NCBI RefSeq assembly: GCF_004801415.1
Contig: NZ_SSNX01000001.1
Coordinates: 248,001 to 312,000, forward strand
Source: Deinococcus sp. KSM4-11
Lineage (GTDB): Bacteria > Deinococcota > Deinococci > Deinococcales > Deinococcaceae
Direction: 5' to 3'
Length of the DNA stretch: 64,000 bases
Position numbers and translations under genes: made by a program. Under the pieces are notes generated by a model, which saw nothing but the letters and a program-made list of their open reading frames with translations, did no database searches and was not told the origin of the DNA. How positions within the stretch are numbered: position 1 is the first letter of the stretch; every line of letters begins with the position of its first letter. This document shows positions 36,422 through 46,311 of this stretch, in pieces.

Positions 36422-38551
36422 TCAGGCGGCGCTGGGCAGGGGGGTGGGCGGCTCGGTGCGGCTCCCGGCCCTCTGCCAGAAGTACACGGCGGCGATCAAG
36501 GCAAGGGCTCCCAGGTTGTACAGAATGTTCGTGGGGATGATCAGGATGAAGGAGGCGACCAGCAGCAGCAGCATCTGCACTGGGTTCGTCTTGCGGTGCA
36601 GAAAGCGCAGCGTGGCGGCGCTGAACGCCACCAGCCCGATGAACGCGAACACCACCATGAAGATCGCGTCACCAACGGGCACTCCGCCCAGGCGGCCGTC
36701 CTGGATCAGCAGCAACTGCGGGTTGAAGAACATCATGTAGGCCAGCAGGGCCGTGCGCAACTCGTACTGAAAGGCCTGGATGCCTGTGGCCACAGGATTT
36801 CCGCCGCTGATGGCCGCCGCCGCGAAGGCAGCGAGGGCCACTGGAGGCGTGCTGTCGGCCATGATGCCGAAGTAGAACACGAACATGTGGGCGGGCAGCA
36901 GCTGCGCCGGGTTCCCGGTGTCGAAGCCGGCGACCTTCACGATGATTGGGACGATCAGCGCGCTCATCAGGATGTAGTTCGCGGTGGTGGGCAGCCCCAT
37001 CCCCAGGATCAGGGCGATCAGCTGCGCCATGAACAGCACGACCAGCATCTTCAGGAAGGGGTTCGTGAACACAGCCGACACGCTCTCCACGATGTCCGCC
37101 AGCCCGAAGCCCAGCCCCGTGATGGTCACGATCCCCACGATGATCCCGGCCGCGCCCGTGGCGACGGCGATCCCGACCATACTGCGCGCCGCGCCCTCGA
37201 AGGCCTCCACGATCTTCCGCAAGCCGTCCAGCGCGCCCTGCCCAGCGCTGCGGCCGCTTCGGCGGGCCAGCCAGATCTCCTGCATGACCATCATCACGAG
37301 CATCATGTACACCGTGTACAGGGCGATGCGCTCCGGCGTGGCCTCGGGGTTCATGGTCAGGGTGCCCAGCAGGTACCCGAGCGGGATCAGGTAGTACCAG
37401 CCGGACAGGAGCGTTTTGCGGACGCGCGGCAGCTCGTTGCGGGGCAGGCCCTTCAGGCCGAGTTTCAGGGCTTCGATGTGCGTCACGACCAGCAGCGCGC
37501 CGTAGCACAGAAACGCGGGGATGGCCGCTGCGGCAATCAGGGCGCGGTAGTCGATGTTCAGGTTCTGCGCCATGATGAACGCCGCTGCGCCCATCACCGG
37601 CGGCATCAGCTGCCCGTTGCTGCTGCTCGCCACCTCGATGGCGCCGGCCTTTTCGGCCGAGTACCCGACGCGTTTCATGGTGCCGATGGTGATGTTCCCA
37701 CCGGTCACTACGTTGCTGATCGCGGAGCCGGAGATGATGCCGTTCAGTGCGCTGGACAGCACGCTCGCCTTTGCGGGACCCCCCCGGAAGCCGCCCAGCA
37801 GACCCTGCGCCACGTTCATGAACCAGTCTCCGGCGCCCAGTTTGTCGAACACGGCGCCGAACAGCACGAACAGGAACACGATCTGTGCCGACACGCCCAG
37901 CCCCGTGCCGAAGATGCCCTCGGTGTTCGCGAACAGCTGCCCAACCACCTGTGGCCACGTCGCTCCGGCGTGCAGCTGCAGCTGTGGGCCCAGATCGCCG
38001 TGGATCAGGCCTTTGGGACCGGTCAGGGCGTACGTGATGAACACGATCGCCACTACCGGCATGGCAATCCCGATGGTGCGCCACGCGGTCAGCAGTAGCA
38101 GCACGATCATGGCGCTGCCTACCCAGACGTCCGGAGTGGTCAGCACTCCGCCCTGGATATTGGCGATATCTGGGTACTGCCGGATCAGGTACGCCGCCGT
38201 GAGGGTCGCCCCGATGCCCAGAATCCAGTCGACCCACGGCACGCGCGTCTGCGGGTGACCCGGTGTCTTGCGGAATGGGAACACCAGATAGGCCAGCGCG
38301 AACGCGAACCCCAGGTGCGTGGCGCGCAGGGTCACGGTGTCTACATTGCCCACCTGCGTGGCGTACATCTGGTACAGGCACCATGCGACCGCCAGCAGCG
38401 TGACCAGCAGCGCCTGCCAGCCGAACAGCTTTCGGCCCCCGGTCTCGGCGGCCTCCACGATCTCGAGGGCGCGCTTCTCGCCCTCGGTCATCTCGTGGCC
38501 CGGCGGGCTCAGCGTGGCATCGGAACTGATCGGACGGGTCGGGTCACTCAT
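36422..38551 (-). CDS. TRAP transporter fused permease (DctQ-DctM type)
   Basis: A 709-residue membrane protein with many hydrophobic segments. The N-terminal about 200 residues resemble the four-helix small subunit, and the rest is the DctM-like large subunit (VSAQIVFLFVLFGAVFDKLG, GFRGGPAKASVLSSALNGII, AIEVASSSNGQLMPPVMGAA). This 4TM/12TM fusion usually works with TAXI-type binding proteins, and such a gene lies just upstream on the same strand. It would drive Na+- or H+-coupled uptake of an organic acid. Substrate unknown. Confidence 0.92.
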   Translation of the reverse strand: MSDPTRPISSDATLSPPGHEMTEGEKRALEIVEAAETGGRKLFGWQALLVTLLAVAWCLYQMYATQVGNVDTVTLRATHLGFAFALAYLVFPFRKTPGHPQTRVPWVDWILGIGATLTAAYLIRQYPDIANIQGGVLTTPDVWVGSAMIVLLLLTAWRTIGIAMPVVAIVFITYALTGPKGLIHGDLGPQLQLHAGATWPQVVGQLFANTEGIFGTGLGVSAQIVFLFVLFGAVFDKLGAGDWFMNVAQGLLGGFRGGPAKASVLSSALNGIISGSAISNVVTGGNITIGTMKRVGYSAEKAGAIEVASSSNGQLMPPVMGAAAFIMAQNLNIDYRALIAAAAIPAFLCYGALLVVTHIEALKLGLKGLPRNELPRVRKTLLSGWYYLIPLGYLLGTLTMNPEATPERIALYTVYMMLVMMVMQEIWLARRSGRSAGQGALDGLRKIVEAFEGAARSMVGIAVATGAAGIIVGIVTITGLGFGLADIVESVSAVFTNPFLKMLVVLFMAQLIALILGMGLPTTANYILMSALIVPIIVKVAGFDTGNPAQLLPAHMFVFYFGIMADSTPPVALAAFAAAAISGGNPVATGIQAFQYELRTALLAYMMFFNPQLLLIQDGRLGGVPVGDAIFMVVFAFIGLVAFSAATLRFLHRKTNPVQMLLLLVASFILIIPTNILYNLGALALIAAVYFWQRAGSRTEPPTPLPSAA

Positions 38552-38635
38552 GCTGTCCTCACTATGAACAAAGGGCGGCGGGGGCCAGCCGCACGCAGCG
38601 GACTGACCCCCGGTCTGTCAGGCGAACCTGGGGGC

Positions 38636-39604
38636 TTACTTGACGTTCAGGCCCTTTTCCTTGTAGTACTTCAGCGCGCCGGGGTGCAGCGGCGCCGGTA
38701 GCCCCTTGACGGCCTTGGCCAGCGTGAAGTTCGCCGCCAGGCTCGGGTGGATGGCCTTCAGCGCCGCCTCGTTGTCGAACATGGCCTTCATGGCCTTGTA
38801 CACGGTATCGTCGCTGGCGTTCGTGGTCGTCACCAGGGTCGCCTGCACGGCCACGCTCGGCACGGTCGCGCCCACCCCCTTGTACTGCCCGCCGGGAATG
38901 TTGTAGCGCACGTAGAAGGGGTATTTCTTGATCAGGCTGGCTGCCTGGTTCCCCGCCACCGGCACCAGGCTCACGGGCAGCGTCTGCGCGATCTGCGCGA
39001 TCACGCTCGCGCCCAGGCCACCGGTGAAGAACAGCGCGTCGGCGCGCTTGTCCTGCATCAGCGAGATGCCCTGCGCCGGCGACACGCGCAGCGCTTGCCC
39101 CAGATCTTCGAAGGTCACGCCGTAGGCCTCCAGTACCTGCTTTGCCGTCTGCTCGGTGCCGGAACCCAGGTCGCCAATGACCACGCGCTTGCCTTTCAGG
39201 TCGGCCACGGATTTGATGTTGCTGTCCTTCAGGGCCACCAGGTGCAGCACCTCGGGATACAGCATGGCCATCACGCGCAGCTTGGCGTTCGCCTTGCCCT
39301 CAAAGGCCGGGAGGCCCGTGCCCTTGTACGCGTAGTACGTGATGTCGTTCTGCACCAGCGCGGCGTCCAGCTCGCCCGTGCCCAGCGCGTTGACGTTGAA
39401 CACGCTGCCGCCTGTGCTGCGGGCATTGGCGCGTACCCCACTGCCACTGTCGTTGATCAGCTTGGCCATGCCGGTCGCCACCGGGAAGTACACGCCGGTC
39501 GTGCTGCCGGAACCGATGGTGAGGAAGGTGCTGCCCTGCGCGAGGGCCAGCGCGGCGGTGGCCAGGGCGCCGACGGCCAGGAACTGCTTCGTGGTCTTCT
39601 TCAT
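38636..39604 (-). CDS. TAXI-family TRAP transporter solute-binding protein
   Basis: A 322-residue secreted protein. The signal peptide (KKTTKQFLAVGALATAALAL, ending ALAQ) is about 20 residues. FLTIGSGSTTGVYFPVATGMA is the TAXI N-terminal motif, and later VADLKGKRVVIGDLGSGTEQT and YAYKGTGLPAFEGK are typical. Binding proteins of this group take glutamate or other carboxylates. The ATG at 39604 follows AGGAGG. It precedes the fused permease by 84 bp, making a two-gene TRAP unit. Confidence 0.92.
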   Translation of the reverse strand: MKKTTKQFLAVGALATAALALAQGSTFLTIGSGSTTGVYFPVATGMAKLINDSGSGVRANARSTGGSVFNVNALGTGELDAALVQNDITYYAYKGTGLPAFEGKANAKLRVMAMLYPEVLHLVALKDSNIKSVADLKGKRVVIGDLGSGTEQTAKQVLEAYGVTFEDLGQALRVSPAQGISLMQDKRADALFFTGGLGASVIAQIAQTLPVSLVPVAGNQAASLIKKYPFYVRYNIPGGQYKGVGATVPSVAVQATLVTTTNASDDTVYKAMKAMFDNEAALKAIHPSLAANFTLAKAVKGLPAPLHPGALKYYKEKGLNVK

Positions 39605-39750
39605 GTGAATCCTCCTGAGGACAGCACGTGAACCGTGCTGGGTGGGGTTGAGGGGAACGCACGACATGTTAACACACGGATGAAATCCTATTTTTGTCCC
39701 GCCCAGCCGTCCCTGCTCCCTCCTGGCTGCCCACGCGTTACAGTGACGTC

Positions 39751-40518
39751 ATGACGTCCGAGCGATCCGTCCGCGCCAGCGATTCCGCCCCGATCATCGT
39801 GGCCCAGGACGTCCAGAAGCACTTCGGCACCTTTCACGCCCTGCGCGGCGTGACCATGAGCGTCCGCCCCGGCGAGGTCGTCGTCGTGATCGGCCCGTCC
39901 GGCAGCGGCAAGAGCACTTTCATCCGCACCCTGAATGCCCTCGACCCGCACGACGGCGGCACCATCAACGTGGACGGCATCCCCCTCAACGGCCAGGGCA
40001 ACATGGACGCCATCCGGCGCGAGGTCGGCATGGTCTTCCAGAGCTTCAACCTCTTTCCCCACCTGACCGTGCTGGAGAACATCACCCTGGCCCCCACCCG
40101 GGTGCGCCGCACCAGCCGGGCTGACGCCCAGGCCCGCGGTCTGGAACTCCTGCGCCGCGTGGGCATCGAGGAACAGGCGTACAAATATCCCGCGCAACTG
40201 TCAGGGGGGCAGCAGCAGCGCGTGGCGATTGCCCGCGCCCTGGCCATGGATCCCAAGATCATGCTCTTCGACGAGCCCACCAGCGCCCTCGACCCCGAGA
40301 TGATCAAGGAAGTGCTGGACGTCATGAAGGAACTGGCCCGCTCGGGCATGACCATGCTGGTCGTGACCCACGAGATGGGGTTTGCCCGCGAGGTCGCCGA
40401 CCGCCTGCTGTTCTTCGATCAGGGCAACATCGTCGAGGACACCACCCCCGAGGAGTTCTACGCCAACCCCAAGCACGAACGGGCCAAGCAGTTCCTGAGC
40501 AAGATCCTGGGTCACTGA
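39751..40518 (+). CDS. Amino-acid ABC transporter ATPase (GlnQ type), orphan
   Basis: A 255-residue ATPase: Walker [11 protein letters not shown]-loop [18 protein letters not shown], signature [15 protein letters not shown], Walker [16 protein letters not shown] and H-loop [14 protein letters not shown]. These mark the polar amino acid transporter family (GlnQ/HisP). No permease or binding-protein gene adjoins it, so its partners must be encoded elsewhere. The start is ATG 39751, 6 nt after TACAGT, a leaderless pattern. Confidence 0.92.
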   Translation: MTSERSVRASDSAPIIVAQDVQKHFGTFHALRGVTMSVRPGEVVVVIGPSGSGKSTFIRTLNALDPHDGGTINVDGIPLNGQGNMDAIRREVGMVFQSFNLFPHLTVLENITLAPTRVRRTSRADAQARGLELLRRVGIEEQAYKYPAQLSGGQQQRVAIARALAMDPKIMLFDEPTSALDPEMIKEVLDVMKELARSGMTMLVVTHEMGFAREVADRLLFFDQGNIVEDTTPEEFYANPKHERAKQFLSKILGH

Positions 40519-40580
40519 TCTGGGAGCCCGCACCCACCCGGGCGATGCTCGACCCCAGTGCCCGGCGGTCGCGCACCGGC

Positions 40581-41813
40581 TCAGGCGTCGCGCCGCAGCT
40601 TGCCACACCGCCACCACGCCGCGGCGCTGAACAGGGCGCTCAGGACGAACACCGGGGTATAGCCGGCAGCATCGGCGATCAGGCCGCCCAGCACGGGCAG
40701 GAACAGGGCGCCACCGACCAGGGTGTTCAGGGTACCGATGTACCGGCTGCGTTCGCCGGGCGGCGCGATGTTCAGCAGGTGGTTGGTGTGCCCCAGGTTG
40801 AAGCCTTGCGCGGCCACTGACGTCAGGATGAACACGCCCAGGTACGCCCAGGTGCCCAGGTGGAGCGCCCCGACCACGATGGCGTACAGGGGAGCGATGC
40901 CGTAGAAGAAGGTGGCGTAACGGATGATACGGCGTGAGCCCTTGCGCTCCGCGACGCGTTGCCACACGACGTTCGATAGTGGGGCGGCGCCGGTCAGGGC
41001 CATCACGAAGATACCGAGCGTGGCGGGCGGAAAGTGCAGGCTGCGCAGGGCGTTCGCGGCGTAGAACGGATCGCTCATGCTGCCGCCCGCGAGGAGCAGC
41101 CGGACGATCAGGAACGCCCGGAAGTGCGGATCACGCAGCGTCTGGGGAATGGCTTTCAGCTCCCCCCGCACGCCCTGCGGTTCCTGCGGAGGATCCGGCG
41201 GTTCGTCCACCCGGCCGAGCACGCTGTACCCGAAGGTGTAGGCGATGGTCGCCAGCGCGAAGATCAGGGCGTAGTCGTAGGGGAACTGCAGCGAGGAGCC
41301 GAGGATCAGCCGGACGATCAGCCCGGCCCCGAAAGCAAGCAGGCCGCCGTACAGGTTGCGCGTGCCGAAGAAGCGGGCGCGCCGGTCGCTGGCCACGGTC
41401 TTGCTGACCACTTCCAGGAACGGCAGGCCCGACACGCCGGACGCCAGCGAGTTCACCAGCATGGCGAGCACGAAGAGCGTGAGGCACAGCGCGGGCCTGT
41501 CGGCGAGCAGGCCCGCGACCAGCACCATGGCCAGGTACGCACCGGTGCGGGCTCCGGCGGCCGAGCGGTAGACCGGCAACTTGTACGGCAGGGCCCGCAC
41601 GCGCGCGGCGACCAGCAATTGCGGCAGCATCCACCCGCCGGCCGCGATCGACGGCAGCAGTCCGATCACCCAGTTCGGCGCGCCCAGGCGGGACGCGAAG
41701 CCCGCCACGACCACGGGCACGTTCAGGAAGCCGTCGCCGAGCGAGGCGCCCCAGCCGTTCAGGATGCCCAATTTCTCGTTGCGGCTCCAGTTCATGCGCG
41801 GCATCGCGGGCAT
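40581..41813 (-). CDS. MFS transporter
   Basis: A 410-residue membrane protein with about twelve hydrophobic segments. It has GWGASLGDGFLNVPVVVAGF in the first helix, a DRRARFFGTRNLYGGLLAFG loop and RSRYIGTLNTLVGGALFLPV in the second half. It belongs to the major facilitator superfamily; substrate unknown. Start choice among ATGs at 41813, 41804 and 41795 is uncertain; the first is given because AGGGCGG precedes it. It is divergent from the LacI gene at 41910. Confidence 0.85.
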   Translation of the reverse strand: MPAMPRMNWSRNEKLGILNGWGASLGDGFLNVPVVVAGFASRLGAPNWVIGLLPSIAAGGWMLPQLLVAARVRALPYKLPVYRSAAGARTGAYLAMVLVAGLLADRPALCLTLFVLAMLVNSLASGVSGLPFLEVVSKTVASDRRARFFGTRNLYGGLLAFGAGLIVRLILGSSLQFPYDYALIFALATIAYTFGYSVLGRVDEPPDPPQEPQGVRGELKAIPQTLRDPHFRAFLIVRLLLAGGSMSDPFYAANALRSLHFPPATLGIFVMALTGAAPLSNVVWQRVAERKGSRRIIRYATFFYGIAPLYAIVVGALHLGTWAYLGVFILTSVAAQGFNLGHTNHLLNIAPPGERSRYIGTLNTLVGGALFLPVLGGLIADAAGYTPVFVLSALFSAAAWWRCGKLRRDA

Positions 41814-41909
41814 TATCCGCCCTGGTCGCGCGGGCGGTTCGGCGTGGCTGGACAACGCCTCCTGCGCTGGCCGGAACCCGACCGGGAAAACTGCTCTACG
41901 CTGCTCGGC

Positions 41910-42947
41910 ATGAGGATCCGCATCAAGGAGGTCGCCGAGCGCGCGGGAGTGAGTGCGTCCACGGTCTCCAAGGTGCTGTCCGGGCACGACGTGTATGCCG
42001 TGCGCGCCGAGACGGCCCAGCGGGTCCGGCAGGTGGCCCGTGACCTCGGGTACGTGCCGGATGTGGCCGCGCGGAACCTGCGCACACGCCGCACCGGGCA
42101 ACTGGGCGTGGTGCTGGAGGCCGTGGGTGCCTCGGAACCGGATGAGCTGCTGGGGGATCCGTCGGTGAGCAGCGCAGTGCGACGCACCTTCGACGGCGCG
42201 ATCATGGCGGGCCTGAGCGGCGCGGCCCGGGAGCTGGGGGTGCCCGCGCTGGTGGTGTATCCCGGGGGCGGACACGCCCTGCACACCTTCCTGGACGGCC
42301 GGGTGGACGGTCTGCTGGTGGGCTGCGATCCGCTGCGTGGACACGGGTTGCTGGCCAGCCTGGCGCAGGCGACTTTGCCGGTGGTCGCGCTGTGGACCCA
42401 GCGGGTGCCGGAGAGTGTCGGTGCGGTCGATGTGGATCATGCGGGCGGCGCGGCGCTGGCGACCGCGCACCTGATTGGGCTGGGGCACACCCGGATCGTG
42501 TTCTACGGCGGTGGCATCCGCAGTGGAGTCGAGCATTTCGCGCGCCGTCAGGAGGGCTATGCCCGGGCGATGGCGTCGGCGGGACTGCCGGCGCTGGCCG
42601 CCCTGCACGATGGCCCGAGCCTGCTCCACGCGGTGCGGGAGGGTGTGAGCGCCGTCGTGGCCGAGACGGATCTGGGGGCCGCCGCCGCGTACCGGGCCCT
42701 GCGGTCGGCGGGGCTGCGCGTGCCGGACGACGTGTCCCTGATCGGTTTCGACGACATCCAGGGCGCGGAATATATCGCCGGTGGCCTGAGCACCGTGTAC
42801 CACCCGGCCGCCGAGATGGCGGCGGAGGGCGTGCAGGCGCTGATGCGCAGGCTGTCGGGAGAAGCCCCACGTCAGCAGCTGATTCCGGCCCGGCTGGTGC
42901 TGCGCCGCAGCACGGCGGCTCCGAGGCGTGCCACCGACACGTCCTGA
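41910..42947 (+). CDS. LacI-family transcriptional regulator, probably of the xyl-like operon
   Basis: A 345-residue regulator. The helix-turn-helix is IKEVAERAGVSASTVSKVLS, and the hinge region is YVPDVAARNLRTRRTGQL. The effector domain ends with VPDDVSLIGFDDIQGAEYIA. It directly precedes a sugar ABC operon on the same strand, and a perfect LacI-type palindrome lies in the gap (43005-43016), so this protein probably represses that operon. ATG 41910 lies 7 nt after TACGCT without a Shine-Dalgarno sequence (leaderless). Confidence 0.9.
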   Translation: MRIRIKEVAERAGVSASTVSKVLSGHDVYAVRAETAQRVRQVARDLGYVPDVAARNLRTRRTGQLGVVLEAVGASEPDELLGDPSVSSAVRRTFDGAIMAGLSGAARELGVPALVVYPGGGHALHTFLDGRVDGLLVGCDPLRGHGLLASLAQATLPVVALWTQRVPESVGAVDVDHAGGAALATAHLIGLGHTRIVFYGGGIRSGVEHFARRQEGYARAMASAGLPALAALHDGPSLLHAVREGVSAVVAETDLGAAAAYRALRSAGLRVPDDVSLIGFDDIQGAEYIAGGLSTVYHPAAEMAAEGVQALMRRLSGEAPRQQLIPARLVLRRSTAAPRRATDTS

Positions 42948-42966
42948 CCGGCGCCGCCATCTGGGC

Positions 42967-42994
42967 TTGCACGCCTGAGGCGGGCATGTAATGA
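42967..42994 (+). promoter_or_regulatory. Promoter of the xylF-like operon
   Basis: TTGCAC (42967-42972), a 16-bp spacer and TAATGA (42989-42994) form a plausible promoter just upstream of the palindrome. Confidence 0.6.
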
Positions 42995-43004
42995 TGCCGG
43001 TACA

Positions 43005-43016
43005 GAAATCGATTTC
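43005..43016. promoter_or_regulatory. Perfect LacI-type operator palindrome
   Basis: GAAATCGATTTC is a perfect 12-bp palindrome with a central CG, located about +5 to +16 relative to the likely transcript start. It stands out in this GC-rich DNA and is suited to repression by the LacI protein encoded just upstream. Confidence 0.65.
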
Positions 43017-43126
43017 CTTTCCGGTTCCAGGTTCTCTCAGCGCATGGGGGATTCGCGCCTCGGCCCGGTCAGGCGTGCGGCCCAGCTCGGGCCAGATGCC
43101 CGGCGGGCACAGTTTTAAGGAGTCCC

Positions 43127-44173
<1,047 letters not shown>

Positions 44174-44274
44174 ACGTCGCCTGATCCGCCGAACCGGGGC
44201 CTGCAGCGTTCGCTGCCCGCGCCCCGGTTCGCGCGTGCCGCCTGACCCGCCCGCCTTTTCCCTGGAGCGTCCGC

Positions 44275-45489
44275 ATGCAGAGTGTTCGGTCTACCCCCCG
44301 CCTTCCTCTCCTGACCCGGCTCGGCCTCGATGGCCGGCTGGTGTTCATGGTGCTGGCCATCGCCGTCATCTGGCTCACCTTCCACCTGTTCACCGACGGC
44401 ATCTTCATCAGCGCCCGCAACCTCTGGAACCTCTCGGTGCAGACCGCCTCGGTGGGCGTCATGGTGAGCGGAATGGTGCTGGTCATCGTGATGCGCAACA
44501 TCGACCTGTCCATCGGCTCGATCCTGGGCTTCACCGGCATGTTCATGGCCGTCGTGAATACCCGCCTCATCACGGCCGATACGTGGTGGGGCACGCTGCT
44601 CACGCTGCTGCTGGGCCTGCTGCTCGGCGCGGTGGTAGGGGCGCTGCAGGGCACCTGGGTCGCGCGGCTGGGCGTGCCCTCCTTCATCGTCACGCTGGGC
44701 GGCCTGCTGATCTTCCGGGGCGGCGCGTGGCTGCTCACGAGCGGCCAGACCGTCGCGCCGCTCACCGAGTCGTACCAGGTGCTGGGCGGCGGGCTGAACG
44801 GCGCCATCGGCGGGCCGGCGAGCTGGGGCGTGGGCCTGCTGCTGATGGCCGCCATCGTGGCGTCGGATCTGTACACGCGTCGGCAGCGCGAGAACCGCGG
44901 GCTCCCCAACCGCAGCCTGCCGCTGCAACTGCTGTTCACGGGCGGCAGCCTGCTCGTGGTGCTGGGCTTCGTGCTGGTCATGAACGGCTACCCGGATCCC
45001 CGCTCTGGCGCGCCGCGCGGGATGCCCGTGCCGGTGCTGATCATGCTGGTGGTCACGGCCATCATGATGTGGGTCGTGCGCTCCACGCGTTTCGGCCGCT
45101 ACGTGTACGCCTACGGTGGCAATCCGGAGGCCGCGCGGCTCGCGGGGATCAACACCGAACGGCTGACCATCACGGTCTTCGCGCTGATGGGCACGCTGGC
45201 TGCGCTGGCCGGCGCGATCCAGACGGCCCGCCTGAACGCCGGGACGAACTCCACCGGCACGCTGGCCGAACTGAGCGTGATCGCGGCGGCCGTGATCGGC
45301 GGCACCTCGCTCTCGGGCGGCACAGGCAGCATTCCCGGCGCGTTCCTGGGCGCGCTGCTGATGGCCAGCCTGATCAACGGCATGCTGCTCCTCGACCTGT
45401 CGAGTGCGTGGCAGAACGTGGTGCAGGGACTGGTACTGATGGTCGCCGTGACCATCGACGTGATCGCGCAGAAGAGGAGGACGCGGTGA
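44275..45489 (+). CDS. xylH: Sugar ABC transporter permease, XylH-like
   Basis: A 404-residue membrane protein with about ten hydrophobic segments. [20 protein letters not shown] is the conserved BPD_transp_2 motif and [21 protein letters not shown] is typical of XylH. The cytoplasmic coupling loop is [20 protein letters not shown]. It overlaps the next gene through GTGA. An interval of about 100 bp separates it from xylF; I see no strong hairpin there. Confidence 0.88.
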   Translation: MQSVRSTPRLPLLTRLGLDGRLVFMVLAIAVIWLTFHLFTDGIFISARNLWNLSVQTASVGVMVSGMVLVIVMRNIDLSIGSILGFTGMFMAVVNTRLITADTWWGTLLTLLLGLLLGAVVGALQGTWVARLGVPSFIVTLGGLLIFRGGAWLLTSGQTVAPLTESYQVLGGGLNGAIGGPASWGVGLLLMAAIVASDLYTRRQRENRGLPNRSLPLQLLFTGGSLLVVLGFVLVMNGYPDPRSGAPRGMPVPVLIMLVVTAIMMWVVRSTRFGRYVYAYGGNPEAARLAGINTERLTITVFALMGTLAALAGAIQTARLNAGTNSTGTLAELSVIAAAVIGGTSLSGGTGSIPGAFLGALLMASLINGMLLLDLSSAWQNVVQGLVLMVAVTIDVIAQKRRTR

Positions 45490-46244
45490 GCGCCCAGACT
45501 GTCCCGGTTCCCCTGATCGAGACGCGCGGCCTCTCGAAAGCCTTCGGCGGCGTGCATGCCCTGGAGGACGTGGATGTGCAGCTCTACGCCGGCGAGGTGC
45601 TGGGCCTGCTCGGGCACAACGGGGCGGGCAAGTCCACCCTGATCAAGATGCTCTCCGGCGCGTACACGCCAGACAGCGGGCAGGTGCTCATGAACGGTGA
45701 GGAGGTGCGCCTGAGTTCCCCGCGCGCCGCGCAGAACCTCGGCATCGAGACCATCTACCAGAACCTCGCGCTGGCCGACAACCTGGACGTGGCCGCCAAC
45801 ATCTTCCTGGGCCGGGAGCTGATGCGGGGCTCCGTGCTCGACGAGGACACCATGGAGCTGGAAGCGCGCCGGGTGCTCGACCGCCTGAAGGTGAACCTGC
45901 CGGATCTCAAAAAGCCCGTGTTCAACCTGTCCGGGGGGCAGCGGCAGTGCATCGCCATCAGCCGCGCCATCTACTTCAAGGCGAAGGTGCTGATCATGGA
46001 CGAACCGACTGCCGCGCTCGGCCCGCAGGAGACGGCGCAGGTGAACGAACTGATCGGGTCACTCCGGCAGGAGGGCGTGGGGATCTTCTTGATCAGCCAC
46101 GACCTGCACGACGTGTTCGACCTCGCTGACCGCGTGACGGTCATGAAGAACGGCCGCGTGGTCGGCAGCTCGCCCACCGACCAGATCACGCAGGACGAGG
46201 TGCTGGAGATGATCATCGCCGGGAAAGTGCCTATGCGGCGCTGA
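45486..46244 (+). CDS. Sugar ABC transporter ATPase, single-domain
   Basis: A 252-residue ATPase. Walker [30 protein letters not shown], signature [15 protein letters not shown] and Walker [15 protein letters not shown] identify the CUT2 sugar-transporter ATPases. It contains one ABC domain only, whereas XylG/RbsA/MglA have two in about 500 residues; FrcA-like proteins are similarly short. It would act as a homodimer. The start is GTG 45486, overlapping the permease stop. A terminator follows. Confidence 0.9.
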   Translation: MSAQTVPVPLIETRGLSKAFGGVHALEDVDVQLYAGEVLGLLGHNGAGKSTLIKMLSGAYTPDSGQVLMNGEEVRLSSPRAAQNLGIETIYQNLALADNLDVAANIFLGRELMRGSVLDEDTMELEARRVLDRLKVNLPDLKKPVFNLSGGQRQCIAISRAIYFKAKVLIMDEPTAALGPQETAQVNELIGSLRQEGVGIFLISHDLHDVFDLADRVTVMKNGRVVGSSPTDQITQDEVLEMIIAGKVPMRR

Positions 46245-46263
46245 CCTCGGGACGCCTGACCGG

Positions 46264-46300
46264 AACGCGCCGCCGATGGCCTTCGCATCGGCGGCGCGTT
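46264..46300 (+). terminator. Terminator after the sugar ABC operon
   Basis: AACGCGCCGCCGATG (46264-46278) pairs exactly with CATCGGCGGCGCGTT (46286-46300) across 7 nt, followed by TCTGCTGCTT. It is adjacent to the stop of the convergent channel gene and may serve both strands. Confidence 0.7.
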
Positions 46301-46311
46301 TCTGCTGCTTC

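Noticed and set aside
41034..41909. N-terminal extension of the LacI gene at 41910
   Set aside because: The upstream frame is a low-complexity shadow antisense to the MFS gene, and the helix-turn-helix begins at the ATG at 41910.
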